DNA of 64,000 nt from Lentzea pudingi (GTDB lineage: Bacteria; Actinomycetota; Actinomycetes; Mycobacteriales; Pseudonocardiaceae), in contig NZ_BMNC01000001.1 in the NCBI RefSeq assembly GCF_014646255.1, positions 1,213,805 to 1,277,804 of the forward strand, read 5' to 3'. Positions 25,063-33,645 of the stretch are shown here, in pieces. The notes below the pieces were generated by a model, which was given only the letters and a program-made list of their open reading frames with translations, made no database searches and was not told where the DNA came from. A program made the position numbers and the translations under genes. How positions within the stretch are numbered: the first letter of the stretch is position 1; each line of letters opens with the position of its first letter.

Positions 25063-26043
25063 TCAGTTCTTGCCGAGCAGGGCCGACCCCAGCAGCGTTC
25101 GCTGGTGCAGCACGGAAAGCCCCTGCCTCTCCGTCGTCAGCAGCCCTGCCTCCCGCAGCACCGTCGTGTGCCTGCTGACCGACGACGGTGACGCCCCGAG
25201 GCGTTCCGCCAGCTCGGTCGTCGTGGCCCCGGCACCCACCGCCGCCAGCACCGCAGACCGCGTGTTGCCGAGCAACGCCGCGAGCGCGCCCTGCTCACGC
25301 CGTCCACTCGCGAGCTGCCGCTGCCAGGTCCAGTCGTGGTGCAACGGGTACACCACGGTCGGCGGCAGTCCCGGGTCGGCGAACGCGACCGGTGTGCGGC
25401 GGCAGAAGTACGACGGGACCAGCCGCAGCCCGCGCCCGTTGAGGTACAGGTCGCGGTCGTGCGCGTACTGGACCTCCAGCACGGGTGCGCGCCAGTTCAT
25501 CAACGGCCACATGCCCCGCAGCAAGCCCTCCACGGTGCACGCCAGTCCGTTGCGGTGCACGCGATCCGTCTCGACGGCCTCGTCGATCAGGTCGCCGTAC
25601 GGCTCGATGACCGCGCGGTGGTACCGGGTGAGCGCCTCGGTGAGCTCCACCAGGGACTCGCCGTCGCCCGCCGCCAGCGGACGCGTCCACTCGGGAACCG
25701 GCCGCACGTCCTCCAGCCGCCCGAACTCCTCCCGCAACCGGTGCTGGGGTGTGGACCGGATCGCGGCCAGCGCGCTACCGAGTCCCTGCGCACCCTCGGG
25801 TGGTGTGAGGAAGTCCGGGAAGTACGGCCCCAGCGGAGCGAGCACGGACAGCATGCGGACGCCGGACGTGATCACCTGCCGGTCGCCGTTGCGGCGGATG
25901 TGCCGCAGCCACGGCTGCAACAACAACCCGCTGTCCAACTCGGTCAGCCGAAGCCAGCTGAACACCATTTCCCAGAGCGGATCCACCCTTTCTGCTACCT
26001 GCGTTCGCTCCAGATCACCTTCGGAAAAATGGATGCGCAACAC
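25063..26043 (-). CDS. ArsR-type winged-helix regulator with DUF5937-like N-terminal domain
   Basis: A 326-residue protein. The C-terminal 80 residues are an ArsR-like helix-turn-helix (TTTELAERLGASPSSVSRHTTVLREAGLLTTERQG); the N-terminal 200 residues start with LRIHFSEGDLERTQVAE and hold the ...PLWEMVFSWLRL... pattern of the actinobacterial DUF5937 family. The start is GTG 26043 behind a GGGGAGG site. No obvious partner gene; the family is usually considered an intracellular regulator of unknown signal. Confidence 0.8.
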   Translation of the reverse strand: MLRIHFSEGDLERTQVAERVDPLWEMVFSWLRLTELDSGLLLQPWLRHIRRNGDRQVITSGVRMLSVLAPLGPYFPDFLTPPEGAQGLGSALAAIRSTPQHRLREEFGRLEDVRPVPEWTRPLAAGDGESLVELTEALTRYHRAVIEPYGDLIDEAVETDRVHRNGLACTVEGLLRGMWPLMNWRAPVLEVQYAHDRDLYLNGRGLRLVPSYFCRRTPVAFADPGLPPTVVYPLHHDWTWQRQLASGRREQGALAALLGNTRSAVLAAVGAGATTTELAERLGASPSSVSRHTTVLREAGLLTTERQGLSVLHQRTLLGSALLGKN

Positions 26044-26109
26044 AGCAACCTCCCCAGGCCAGGTCACCGCGCATAATGCTACTGGGCGTGTCGATCCGCC
26101 ATTTCGCGC

Positions 26110-26154
26110 AACGAGAACCGGTCGCGGGACCAGGTCCCGCGACCGGTTCTCGTT
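26110..26154 (-). terminator. Long perfect terminator hairpin
   Basis: A perfect 21-bp stem with a 3-nt CAG loop (arm 26110-26130, complement 26134-26154). It begins 13 bp after the stop of the inhibitor gene on the minus strand. The stem lacks a U tract, as is common in actinobacteria. It also shields the following regulator from read-through. Confidence 0.8.
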
Positions 26155-26166
26155 GCTAGGGCCGGA

Positions 26167-26622
26167 TCAGCCGCAGCTGGTGCTGACCCACTGGTGCGAG
26201 CGGATCTTGTAGGTGCCGGCGAGGTCACCCTTCTTGCCCTGCTTCGTGCAGCCGATCGAGCCGTTGTAGCCGGTGTCGCGGTAGAACCTGACGCCCTTGG
26301 CGGAGGACGTGCCGCGGTTGTAGACGGACTTGACCTCAGTGTCGTACCAAGAACACTTGTAGGTCCCCGAGGCCCAGTCCGAGTCGGCCACGTCCCACAT
26401 GCAGCGCTTGCCGGTGCCGCCGAAGTCGTTCCAGAAGCAGACGTTGCCGGTGTTGCAGGCCCAGGCCGCGAGAGCCTCGCCGGTCTCGGCGTCGTACGCC
26501 GCCCCCACGGCGGCGGCCTCGGTGACCGGAGCCTCCGCCTGTGCGCTCGGGGCAGCGAGCGCGAGGGTGAAGAGCATGGTCAGCGGCATCAATGCCAGCA
26601 CAATACGTCGGACGAAACTCAA
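26167..26622 (-). CDS. Secreted peptidase inhibitor family I36-like protein
   Basis: A 151-residue exported protein. A signal peptide (RRIVLALMPLTMLFTLALAAPSAQA) ends with AQA near residue 29. The mature part contains CNTGNVCFWNDFGGTG and repeated short beta motifs (VKSVYNRG, GVRFYRDTGYNG) with six or so Cys, as in I36/SMPI-type inhibitors of metalloproteases and beta/gamma-crystallin-like folds. The start is TTG 26622 behind GGGGAGGAAAATCC. It is a single-gene unit with its own strong terminator. Target protease unknown. Confidence 0.8.
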   Translation of the reverse strand: MSFVRRIVLALMPLTMLFTLALAAPSAQAEAPVTEAAAVGAAYDAETGEALAAWACNTGNVCFWNDFGGTGKRCMWDVADSDWASGTYKCSWYDTEVKSVYNRGTSSAKGVRFYRDTGYNGSIGCTKQGKKGDLAGTYKIRSHQWVSTSCG

Positions 26623-26723
26623 AGGATTTTCCTCCCCAGTCCCACAATGATTTCTGCCGACGCCACTTTAAGCAGAGCGGGGAAGTCTGGAAAAGCTATT
26701 GCTCCGTGGTGCAAAAGCGCTTT

Positions 26724-28169
26724 TCACGCTCGTCGCGTGTACCTGTGTTTCACTCCGGCGGGGAAGTGCTCGGGATCGCCGTGCGGCCGCAGCACGACCT
26801 CGGGCAGCTGCCGCCCGGCCGGGACGTAGTGCGCGAACTCGCTGTTGAGCCGCAGCAGCTGGACCTTGATCGACTCGGCGATCACCCCGGCGTCCGCCGT
26901 GGCGCCCGGCGCGGTCTCGACGGTGATCCGCAACAGCCGATCGCGATCTTCGTCCTCGACCGACTCGATCACGAACTTCCCCGTGACCACGTCGCTGATC
27001 CCCGGCTGTTCCAACCCGACGGTCACGTTCTCCGGATGGACGTTCGCGCCGAAGAACGACACGGTGAACAGCGACCGCCCGAACAGGAACACGAACGGCA
27101 GTTCCGGCCCCGGCGGGGGAGTGAAACCGTGCCGCGCGCAGTGCTCCAGCAGTTCGGCGTGCCCGAGCACCCCGCCCTCGTCGGCGATCCGGTACCGGAT
27201 GAGCGGAATCCCGCCGTCCGCGGTGAACACCAGCGTGCCGTCGTGCACCTCGAAGAACCGGCTGGCCGGGTCGTACTGCACGAGCGTCGGCAACCGCGAG
27301 TCGCCGAACACCTCGCGCGCCCGGTCCGGGTGGTCGGCGAAGAACCGGCGAATCGACGCGGACAGCGCGGTCTCGTTGCCCAGCACACCGGAATCCGCTG
27401 TGCCGTAAAGAGAAGCGACGTCAGCCGCCGGATCCGCGATGCCGGCGCGCCGCGACACCAGGTCGCGCCACTGCTCGCTGAACACCTCACCCGCCAGCAC
27501 CAGCTTGATCCGGTACGCGGCCCAGTCGACACCGTCCGCGAGCCCGGTGTCGACCACGTCCTTCACGAACGGCGGGTAGCCCAGCAGCACGACCTGCTCG
27601 AAGTGCGGCGCCAGTTCCGGCAGCACCCGCAGGATCTCGGCCTTGTTGTTCCCCGGCGCCACCACCGTGATCGGGCAGCCCTTGGCCGCGAGGTGCCGCA
27701 CGCACGCCTGCGTGAACAGCCCGCCCACCCACGTGCCCAGCGGGAAGCACACCACGGCCAGCGTGCTGCGCTCGTCCGCGTGGAACCCGTCCACCAGCAC
27801 CTGCTCGAACCGCCGCGCCACGTGCAGCTCGTCCTCGACGCCGCGCGGCCAGATCGTCGGCCTGCCACTGGACCCGGACGACACCGCGATCATGTCGCAC
27901 CCGGCGAGGTTCCCCTCGCGGCACAGCTCCGGCAACGGGTACCGCTCGTGGTAGCTTGCCTTGTCCAGCAACGGCAACCGCTGGAAGTCGTCGAACGTCC
28001 GGATTGACTCGGGCGCGATTCCGTTGTCCCGCAACAGCTTCCGGTACGCGGGCACGGTCGCGGCCGTGTGCTGGAACAGGTCCAGCACCCAGCTGTGCGA
28101 CTTCGGTTCGGCGGGTGCGAAGAAGTCGTCGAACGCCTGGCGCACGCGGTTCCGGCGGCTGCTGTCCAT
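26724..28169 (-). CDS. Phenylacetate-CoA ligase-like adenylate-forming enzyme
   Basis: A 481-residue PaaK-like ANL protein. The ATP loop is VSSGSSGRPTIWPRG, and SLYGTADSGVLGNE plus LVFTADGGIPLIRYRIADEG match the adenine and hinge motifs of phenylacetate-CoA ligases. The C-terminal domain is shorter than in PaaK. PaaK-like proteins of this kind activate aryl or acyl acids, often in specialised pathways. It is divergent from a glycosyltransferase gene 71 bp away; no carrier protein or CoA-dependent partner is adjacent, so the pathway is unknown. Confidence 0.8.
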   Translation of the reverse strand: MDSSRRNRVRQAFDDFFAPAEPKSHSWVLDLFQHTAATVPAYRKLLRDNGIAPESIRTFDDFQRLPLLDKASYHERYPLPELCREGNLAGCDMIAVSSGSSGRPTIWPRGVEDELHVARRFEQVLVDGFHADERSTLAVVCFPLGTWVGGLFTQACVRHLAAKGCPITVVAPGNNKAEILRVLPELAPHFEQVVLLGYPPFVKDVVDTGLADGVDWAAYRIKLVLAGEVFSEQWRDLVSRRAGIADPAADVASLYGTADSGVLGNETALSASIRRFFADHPDRAREVFGDSRLPTLVQYDPASRFFEVHDGTLVFTADGGIPLIRYRIADEGGVLGHAELLEHCARHGFTPPPGPELPFVFLFGRSLFTVSFFGANVHPENVTVGLEQPGISDVVTGKFVIESVEDEDRDRLLRITVETAPGATADAGVIAESIKVQLLRLNSEFAHYVPAGRQLPEVVLRPHGDPEHFPAGVKHRYTRRA

Positions 28170-28240
28170 GGCTCCGAGCGTATCGATCCGGATTTCCTTT
28201 TCGGCACCGCTGGAACCGGAAGATCGTTAGCCTCGGCGGG

Positions 28241-29353
28241 GTGCGCATCCTCTTCTCGTGCCGCCCCGCCTACGGCCACCTGTTCCCGCTGGTCCCGCTC
28301 GCCAGGGCGGCACGGGAGGCCGGCCACGAGGTCGTGTTCGCGACCGGTCCGGGCTTCGTGGGCAAGGCGCGCGAACTGGGCTTCGAGGCCCACGCGTCCG
28401 GCATCTCGGTCGCCGAGGCCGAGGCGGAGGCCCGCAGGCGGCACGGTGACGCCGACGTCCCGCGCCTGCTGATCACGATGTTCGCGGACGTCCTCCCGCG
28501 CGCCACGGTCGCGGACCTCAGCGCCTTGCTGCCGCGCGTGAAGCCCGACCTGGTGGTCTACGAGCAGAGCGACGTCGGTGCGGCGAAAGCCGCGCGCGAT
28601 GCCGGGATCCCGTTCGTCTCGCACGTGATCGGGCGCTCGATGCCGCCCGAGATCCAGCGGATGGCCGCGGGGGAGATGGCGTGGCTGTGGGACGGTGCGG
28701 CGCCCGCCGACCTGATGCTGGGCGACGTCGTGGTCGACCTGTGGCCGGACACCGTGCGCGACCCGGTCGTCGCGGCGCTGCCCACCGTGCTGCGGATGCG
28801 GCCGGCCGCGTTCGACCTGGACGTGCCGATGCCGGAGGTCGACAGCACGAAACCGTTGGTGTACCTGACTCTTGGCACGGTTTCGTACACCGCGACGGAG
28901 GTGTTGCGGCAGGCCGTCGACGGCCTCGCGCGGCTCCCGGTGACCGTCCTCGTGGCGCTGGGTCCGGGTGCGCCGCTGGGGGACGTGCCGGCCAACGTGC
29001 GGGTCGCGGGGTTCGTGCCGCAGGCGGAGGTGCTGCGCAGGGCTGCTCTCGTGGTGCACCACGGCGGAACCGGAACGGTGCTCGGCGCCCTGGCGGCCGG
29101 TCTGCCGCAGCTCGTGCTGCCGCAGGGCGCGGACCAGTTCGTCAACGCCGACGTGCTCGCGCAGACCGGTGCGGGCGCGAAGCTCGTCGGGCCGGAGATC
29201 ACCGCGGACGCCGTCACCGCGGCGGCGGGCCGTCTGCTCGACGACCCGGCCGCGCGGGAGGTGGCGGGAAGGGTCAGGTCCGAGATCGCGGGGATGCCGG
29301 ACCCGGCCGCCGTCGTTCAGGCGCTCGCGGAACTGGTGCGGGGGAGGGCCTGA
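28241..29353 (+). CDS. UGT/MGT-type glycosyltransferase
   Basis: A 370-residue GT-B, GT1-family glycosyltransferase. The acceptor domain starts at once (RILFSCRPAYGHLFPLVPLARA), and the donor-binding motif VVHHGGTGTVLGALAAGLPQLVLPQGADQ is near residue 280. Such enzymes transfer a sugar to small hydrophobic acceptors (natural products, macrolides, flavonoids). The GTG at 28241 gives the correct first strand. It is divergent from the PaaK-like gene. Self-protection or decoration of a metabolite is possible; no acceptor is implied by neighbours. Confidence 0.88.
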   Translation: MRILFSCRPAYGHLFPLVPLARAAREAGHEVVFATGPGFVGKARELGFEAHASGISVAEAEAEARRRHGDADVPRLLITMFADVLPRATVADLSALLPRVKPDLVVYEQSDVGAAKAARDAGIPFVSHVIGRSMPPEIQRMAAGEMAWLWDGAAPADLMLGDVVVDLWPDTVRDPVVAALPTVLRMRPAAFDLDVPMPEVDSTKPLVYLTLGTVSYTATEVLRQAVDGLARLPVTVLVALGPGAPLGDVPANVRVAGFVPQAEVLRRAALVVHHGGTGTVLGALAAGLPQLVLPQGADQFVNADVLAQTGAGAKLVGPEITADAVTAAAGRLLDDPAAREVAGRVRSEIAGMPDPAAVVQALAELVRGRA

Positions 29354-29425
29354 CCCCGGCGCCCGCCGCCACGTCGAGCAACGTGCCGAACCGGAGCCGA
29401 ACACGTGCGGCAGGCCGTGACCGAG

Positions 29426-30217
29426 CTACCAGGCGGGCGCGACGGCGGAGGTGGTGTGCAGTTCGCCCACCCAGCCCGCGGTCGCGATGGCGCGCAGGAC
29501 GTCGTCGCCCTCGGCGAGCTTCCCGTGCGGGCCCAGGACGTCCGCGTCCCCGGCGTGCCAGCGCACCGGCAGCTTGCCGTGCCGTTCCAGCAACCCGGCG
29601 AACTTCGTCGTCAGCTTCGCGGTGCCGATGTGCACCCAGCGGCTCGGGAACAGCTCCAGCAGTTCGACCGTCGCCGGGCTGAGCTCGGGCACCACGGTGA
29701 TGCCGTGGTCGCGGCCGTACTCGACCAGGTCGCGCAGCGCGTCCGGGTCGCCGTCGGGGAAGACGTGCAGCACGTTGAGCTTGTACGCGGCCATCCGGTC
29801 GATCGTCCTGCGCATCTCGGCGGGCGGCAGCAGTGCGCTCGACACACCGCGCCACGCGAACGCGGGGGAGTCGCGCACGTCGGCCGCGCGGACCGTGCCG
29901 TCGCCGGTCATCAGCTGCCGGAACGACTGCACGCCGTGCCGCAGCCCTGCCTGGGTGCCCGCGCGCAGCATGATCGCGTCGTTGCTGACCAGCAGCGCGT
30001 ACCCCTCGGGCCCGAGCCCGCGCATGGCCGGGTCGTGCGACACCATCAGCATTCCGTCGGGCGACTCCGCCAGCAGGTAGCCGGTCTGCCGGAAGACGTG
30101 CTCGCGCAGCATCGCGGCCGCGGTGCGCGCCTGCCCGGTCACCCGGACGGTCACGTCTTCGGTCAGGACGAACGAGCCCGTGCGACGGGGCGCGCTCGAG
30201 GGCATGGGAACAATCAC
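29426..30217 (-). CDS. Truncated GH20 beta-N-acetylhexosaminidase-like protein lacking the catalytic pair
   Basis: A 263-residue protein made of the GH20 N-terminal domain (GPEGYALLVSNDAIMLRAGTQAGLRHGVQSFRQLM) and the first part of the barrel (AFAWRGVSSALLPPAEMRRTIDRMAAYKLNVLHVF). Full enzymes have about 500 residues. The conserved HIGGDE catalytic region appears as HIGTAKLTTK, so the Asp-Glu pair is gone, and the acidic PEIDMPGH segment is PELSPAT. No signal peptide. It is probably a non-catalytic sugar-binding relic or a diverged domain. It is a single minus-strand gene. Confidence 0.75.
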   Translation of the reverse strand: MIVPMPSSAPRRTGSFVLTEDVTVRVTGQARTAAAMLREHVFRQTGYLLAESPDGMLMVSHDPAMRGLGPEGYALLVSNDAIMLRAGTQAGLRHGVQSFRQLMTGDGTVRAADVRDSPAFAWRGVSSALLPPAEMRRTIDRMAAYKLNVLHVFPDGDPDALRDLVEYGRDHGITVVPELSPATVELLELFPSRWVHIGTAKLTTKFAGLLERHGKLPVRWHAGDADVLGPHGKLAEGDDVLRAIATAGWVGELHTTSAVAPAW

Positions 30218-30270
30218 CGGTTTCCTCTCCAGCGAACTAACGCTGGGTGTATCAGGTGAGTTCCGGCGAT

Positions 30271-30298
30271 CAGGCGCGGAACGTGCTTTCCGCGCCTG
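30271..30298 (-). terminator. Terminator of the LLM oxidoreductase operon
   Basis: CAGGCGCGGAA at 30271-30281 and its complement at 30288-30298 form an 11-bp perfect stem with a 6-nt loop. It lies 65 bp past the stop of the LLM gene on the minus strand. Confidence 0.65.
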
Positions 30299-30362
30299 TA
30301 GTGCTGGTCACATCACTGCGCGTCGGCACCGGTCGAACACGCACCGCGTGAGCGGCCCCGCT

Positions 30363-31385
30363 TCAGGCGAGCATGTCCTGCACCAACGGCACGACCTTCG
30401 TCCCGTACAGCTCGATCGTCCGCATCAGCGACTCGTGCGACAGCCCGCCGATCCCGTACTTCAGGTCGAACCGGCTCGCGTCGAGCTTCTTCATGGTGCG
30501 CGCCATCTTCTCCGCCACGGTCTCCGGCGAGCCGACGAACAACGCCCCGTGCGGCCCCACCTCGTGCGCGTACGACTCCGGCGTCGGCGTGGCGAAACCG
30601 CGCGTCTTGCCGAGCCGGCCGATCAGGTCGAGGTAGTGCGGCCAGAACTCCTCGCGGGCCTGCTCGTCGGTCTCCGCCACGTGGCCGGGGGAGTGGATCC
30701 CGATCGGCAACGGGTCGCGGCCGAACTTCTCCAGCGCGTGCTTGTAGAGCTCCGAGAACGGGGCGAAGCGGCCGGGGTGGCCGCCGATGATCGCGAGCAT
30801 CAGCGAGAAGCCGTAGGAGGCCGCGCGCACGACGGACTGCGGGCTGCCGCCGACGCCGATCCACGTCGGGAACGGCTCGGTGTACGGCACCACGTCCTGC
30901 TCGTGCAGCGCCGCGCGGGTCTTGCCCTGCCACGTGATCGGGCCGCCCTTGAGCAGTTCCGCGAAGAGGTGCGTCTTCTCCTCGAACAGGTCCTCGTAGT
31001 CCGCGAGGTCGTACCCGAACAGCGGGAACGAGTCCACACTGGACCCGCGGCCCAGGATGATCTCCGCGCGGCCGCCCGACACGGCGTTGAGCGTGGAGAA
31101 CCGCTGGTACACGCGCACCGGGTCGTCCGAGCTGAGCACCGTCACCGCCGAGCCGAGGTGGATCGACGACGTGCGGGCGGCGATGGCGGCGAGCACCACG
31201 TCGGCCGCGGACAACGGCATGTCCGGGGTGTGGTGTTCGCCGATGCCGAAGAAGTCGAGGCCGACCTGGTCGGCCAGCACGCCCTGCTCGACCAGGTTGC
31301 GAATGGTCTGGGCGTGCGTCAGCGGGGTGCCGGAGGCGTCGTGGGTGACGTCGCCGAACGTGTCGAGCCCGAACGTGGTGGTCAT
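30363..31385 (-). CDS. LLM class flavin-dependent oxidoreductase
   Basis: A 340-residue luciferase-like monooxygenase family protein (TIM barrel, FMN or F420). Signatures are DFFGIGEHHTPDMPLSAADVVLAAIAARTSSIHLGSAVTVLSSDDPVRVYQ and GRAEIILGRGSSVDSF, followed by WIGVGGSPQSVVRAASYGFSL. The GHH in the second strand is the usual LLM pattern. It overlaps the upstream F420-reductase-like gene by 4 bp, so both are made together; that pairing suggests a deazaflavin or flavin cycle supplied from NADPH, which is inference. Confidence 0.88.
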   Translation of the reverse strand: MTTTFGLDTFGDVTHDASGTPLTHAQTIRNLVEQGVLADQVGLDFFGIGEHHTPDMPLSAADVVLAAIAARTSSIHLGSAVTVLSSDDPVRVYQRFSTLNAVSGGRAEIILGRGSSVDSFPLFGYDLADYEDLFEEKTHLFAELLKGGPITWQGKTRAALHEQDVVPYTEPFPTWIGVGGSPQSVVRAASYGFSLMLAIIGGHPGRFAPFSELYKHALEKFGRDPLPIGIHSPGHVAETDEQAREEFWPHYLDLIGRLGKTRGFATPTPESYAHEVGPHGALFVGSPETVAEKMARTMKKLDASRFDLKYGIGGLSHESLMRTIELYGTKVVPLVQDMLA

Positions 31386-31966
31386 GACTGCTCCTTGACG
31401 AAGTTCTCGAATTCCTGCCTGCGTGCCGCGACGCCGAACACCGGGCCGCCGGGTTCCAGCAGCCGTCCCGCGGCCAGGGACCCCACCGGCACCGGGTCGA
31501 ACCCGATGCGGCCCAGGAACGACGCGACCGCCGCGACGGCGTCCGGCGAGTCACCGGCGACGCCGACCGCACGCCCGCCCGCGGGTTCCATGTCCTGGTA
31601 GGCGACGTGGTTGAGGGTCTTGACGACTCGCGCGCCCGACAGCCGCGCGGCCACCTGCTCGCTCGTGCCGAGGGGAGTGTCGGCGGGCGGCCAGTGGTTC
31701 ATCGAGTCGATGACGACCTTGCCCGCGAACATCCCCGGCTCGAGCGCAGGGAACCGGTGCCACGGGATCGCCAGCACGACGAGGTCCGCGCCCGCGACCG
31801 CGTCGGCGGCCGACAGCGCGACGGCGCCGGGTGCGAGGAAGTCGGTGATCATCTCGATCCGCGACGGGTCACCGGAGCCCGCGATCCCCACCTCGTAGCC
31901 CGCCGCCAGGGCGAGCCGCGCGATGACGGGACCGACGTGGCCCGCACCCAGAACAGCGATCTTCAT
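31382..31966 (-). CDS. NADPH-dependent F420 reductase-like oxidoreductase
   Basis: A 194-residue Rossmann protein of the F420_oxidored (NADP-binding domain 2) family. The dinucleotide motif is AVLGAGHVGPVIARLALAAG, and AGADLVVLAIPWHRF plus VVKTLNHVAYQDM match the F420-dependent NADP oxidoreductase group. It is slightly short (typical 200-220). First gene of the operon with the LLM oxidoreductase. A simple NAD(P)-binding hydroxy-acid-type reductase is an alternative. Confidence 0.82.
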   Translation of the reverse strand: MKIAVLGAGHVGPVIARLALAAGYEVGIAGSGDPSRIEMITDFLAPGAVALSAADAVAGADLVVLAIPWHRFPALEPGMFAGKVVIDSMNHWPPADTPLGTSEQVAARLSGARVVKTLNHVAYQDMEPAGGRAVGVAGDSPDAVAAVASFLGRIGFDPVPVGSLAAGRLLEPGGPVFGVAARRQEFENFVKEQS

Positions 31967-32062
31967 GGCCCACCCGACCTCGCTAGTTGACGTATCACCC
32001 AGCTTAACCGGACCAGCCCCCGTTTAATTCCGCGGGGTCCGCTCGGGGTTACCGTCGACGCC

Positions 32063-32815
32063 ATGTGGAGTTTCGGCGACGCCTACGAGAGCTACGTGGG
32101 CCGGTGGAGCAGGCCGGTCGCGGTCGAGTTCCTGCGCTGGCTGGGCGTGCCGCCCGGCCGGACGTGGCTCGACGTCGGCTGCGGTACGGGCGCGCTGACC
32201 GGGACCGTGCTGGCGCACGCGCAGCCGGCCGCGATCACGGGCATCGACCCGTCGGAGGGATTCCTCGACCTGGCGAGGCAACGCGTGCCGGGCGCGACGT
32301 TCGAGGCCGGCACCGCCACCGACCTGGGTGGACGCACTGCCGACGTCGTGGTCAGCGGGCTCGTCCTCACGTTCGTGCCGGACGTGGTCCAGGCGGTCGG
32401 GGAGTTCGCACAGGCCGCGCCGTACGTCGGTTCGTACCTGTGGGACTACACGAGCGGGATGCGGATGATGCGGCTGTTCTGGGACGCCGCGAAGGACGTC
32501 GACCCCGCCGCGGCCTCACGCGACGAGGGCCTGCGCTTCAGCAGTGTGAGCGCGCCCGGCCCGTTGCGCGCGCTGTGGGCCGGCGCCGGGCTGCGTGACG
32601 TCGAGGTGACCGGCATCGTCGTGCCCACGGTGTTCCGCGACTTCGACGACTTCTGGAGCCCGTTCCTGGGCGGCGCGGGCGCGGCGCCCGCCTACGCGGC
32701 CACGTTGCCCCCGGAGCAGCTCGGCGCCGTCCGCGACCTGCTCCGCTCCCGGCTGCCCGAGCACGGTCCGATCGAACTCACCGCCAAGGCGTGGGCCGTC
32801 AGAGGGTCGCGCTGA
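32063..32815 (+). CDS. Class I SAM-dependent methyltransferase
   Basis: A 250-residue methyltransferase. Motif I is WLDVGCGTGALTGTVL (residues 35-50), ITGIDPSEGFLDLARQ is motif II, and VVVSGLVLTFVPD is the motif IV region. It is of the Methyltransf_11/UbiE-like type with a C-terminal extension. ATG 32063. Its end overlaps the convergent hydrolase gene by 17 bp. Substrate unknown. Confidence 0.87.
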   Translation: MWSFGDAYESYVGRWSRPVAVEFLRWLGVPPGRTWLDVGCGTGALTGTVLAHAQPAAITGIDPSEGFLDLARQRVPGATFEAGTATDLGGRTADVVVSGLVLTFVPDVVQAVGEFAQAAPYVGSYLWDYTSGMRMMRLFWDAAKDVDPAAASRDEGLRFSSVSAPGPLRALWAGAGLRDVEVTGIVVPTVFRDFDDFWSPFLGGAGAAPAYAATLPPEQLGAVRDLLRSRLPEHGPIELTAKAWAVRGSR

Positions 32816-33578
32816 GGAACCGCTCCAGGTGCGGGTTCACGTCCGCGGCGTGCGTGAGGCTCAGGAAGTGCGCGCCGCTCTCGACGAGCACGAGCGGCTC
32901 GGCCTCGGGCAGCGCAGCGACCAGGGCCTCGGCCTTCGCGACGGGGTAGGCGAGGTCGGCGGTGCCGTGCAGCACGAGGGCCGGCACGCCGATCTCCGGC
33001 AGCCGGTCGAGCACGCTCTCGCGGCCGACCAGGGCGTTCATGATCAGCCGCAGCCGCTCGGGCTCGACCGCGCTCCACTTCGGCGTCCAGGCCGACGGGT
33101 CGTACTCGCCCAGGCAGATCTTCGCGACCGCCTCGATCACCGTCTCCGGCCCCTGCGCGATCCACACCTCGGCGAGTTGCTGGTACGCGGCGGAGATCTG
33201 CTCGTCCTCGGTCTCACCGGACGTGCCGAGCAACGCGAGCGCCGTGACCCGCCCCGGCGCGAGCAACGCCATCCGCAGTGCCACGAACCCGCCCTGGCTG
33301 GTGCCCGCGACCGCCGCGCCGCCCACCTCGAGCGAGTCGAGGACCGCGAGCGCGTCGCGGGCCACGTCCCAGTGGTCGAACGGCCCGGTCGCGGGCGTGC
33401 CGCCGTGGCCCCGCTCGTCGATCGCGATCAGCCGGAAGCGGTCGCCGAGCGCCGCGACCTGCGGTGCCCACATCGTCGCGTCCATCAGGAAGCTGTGCAG
33501 CAGCACGACGGCCGGGCCGTCACCGCCGTGGTCCACGTAGGACACCAGCTGCCCTTCCGCGGTGGTCACCGTGGTCAT
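32799..33578 (-). CDS. Alpha/beta hydrolase
   Basis: A 259-residue alpha/beta-fold hydrolase similar to 3-oxoadipate enol-lactonases and related esterases. VVLLHSFLMDATMW is the oxyanion-hole region, the nucleophile elbow is GTSQGGFVAL, Asp is in LHGTADLAYP and His in ESGAHFLSL. ATG 33578 was chosen; an ATG at 33599 would add seven residues. The first codons lie against the divergent ABC transporter gene. Substrate unknown. Confidence 0.85.
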   Translation of the reverse strand: MTTVTTAEGQLVSYVDHGGDGPAVVLLHSFLMDATMWAPQVAALGDRFRLIAIDERGHGGTPATGPFDHWDVARDALAVLDSLEVGGAAVAGTSQGGFVALRMALLAPGRVTALALLGTSGETEDEQISAAYQQLAEVWIAQGPETVIEAVAKICLGEYDPSAWTPKWSAVEPERLRLIMNALVGRESVLDRLPEIGVPALVLHGTADLAYPVAKAEALVAALPEAEPLVLVESGAHFLSLTHAADVNPHLERFLSATL

Positions 33579-33645
33579 GCCGCACACCCCGTCCCGCATA
33601 GTGGATCTTCAGCACCGCCTGCCCGGTTCGCTCTACCCTGCCCCG

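Noticed and set aside
26110..26154. End of an insertion sequence, because of the 21-bp perfect inverted repeat
   Set aside because: The 3-nt loop and position just after a stop codon fit a terminator; no transposase or target duplication is seen.
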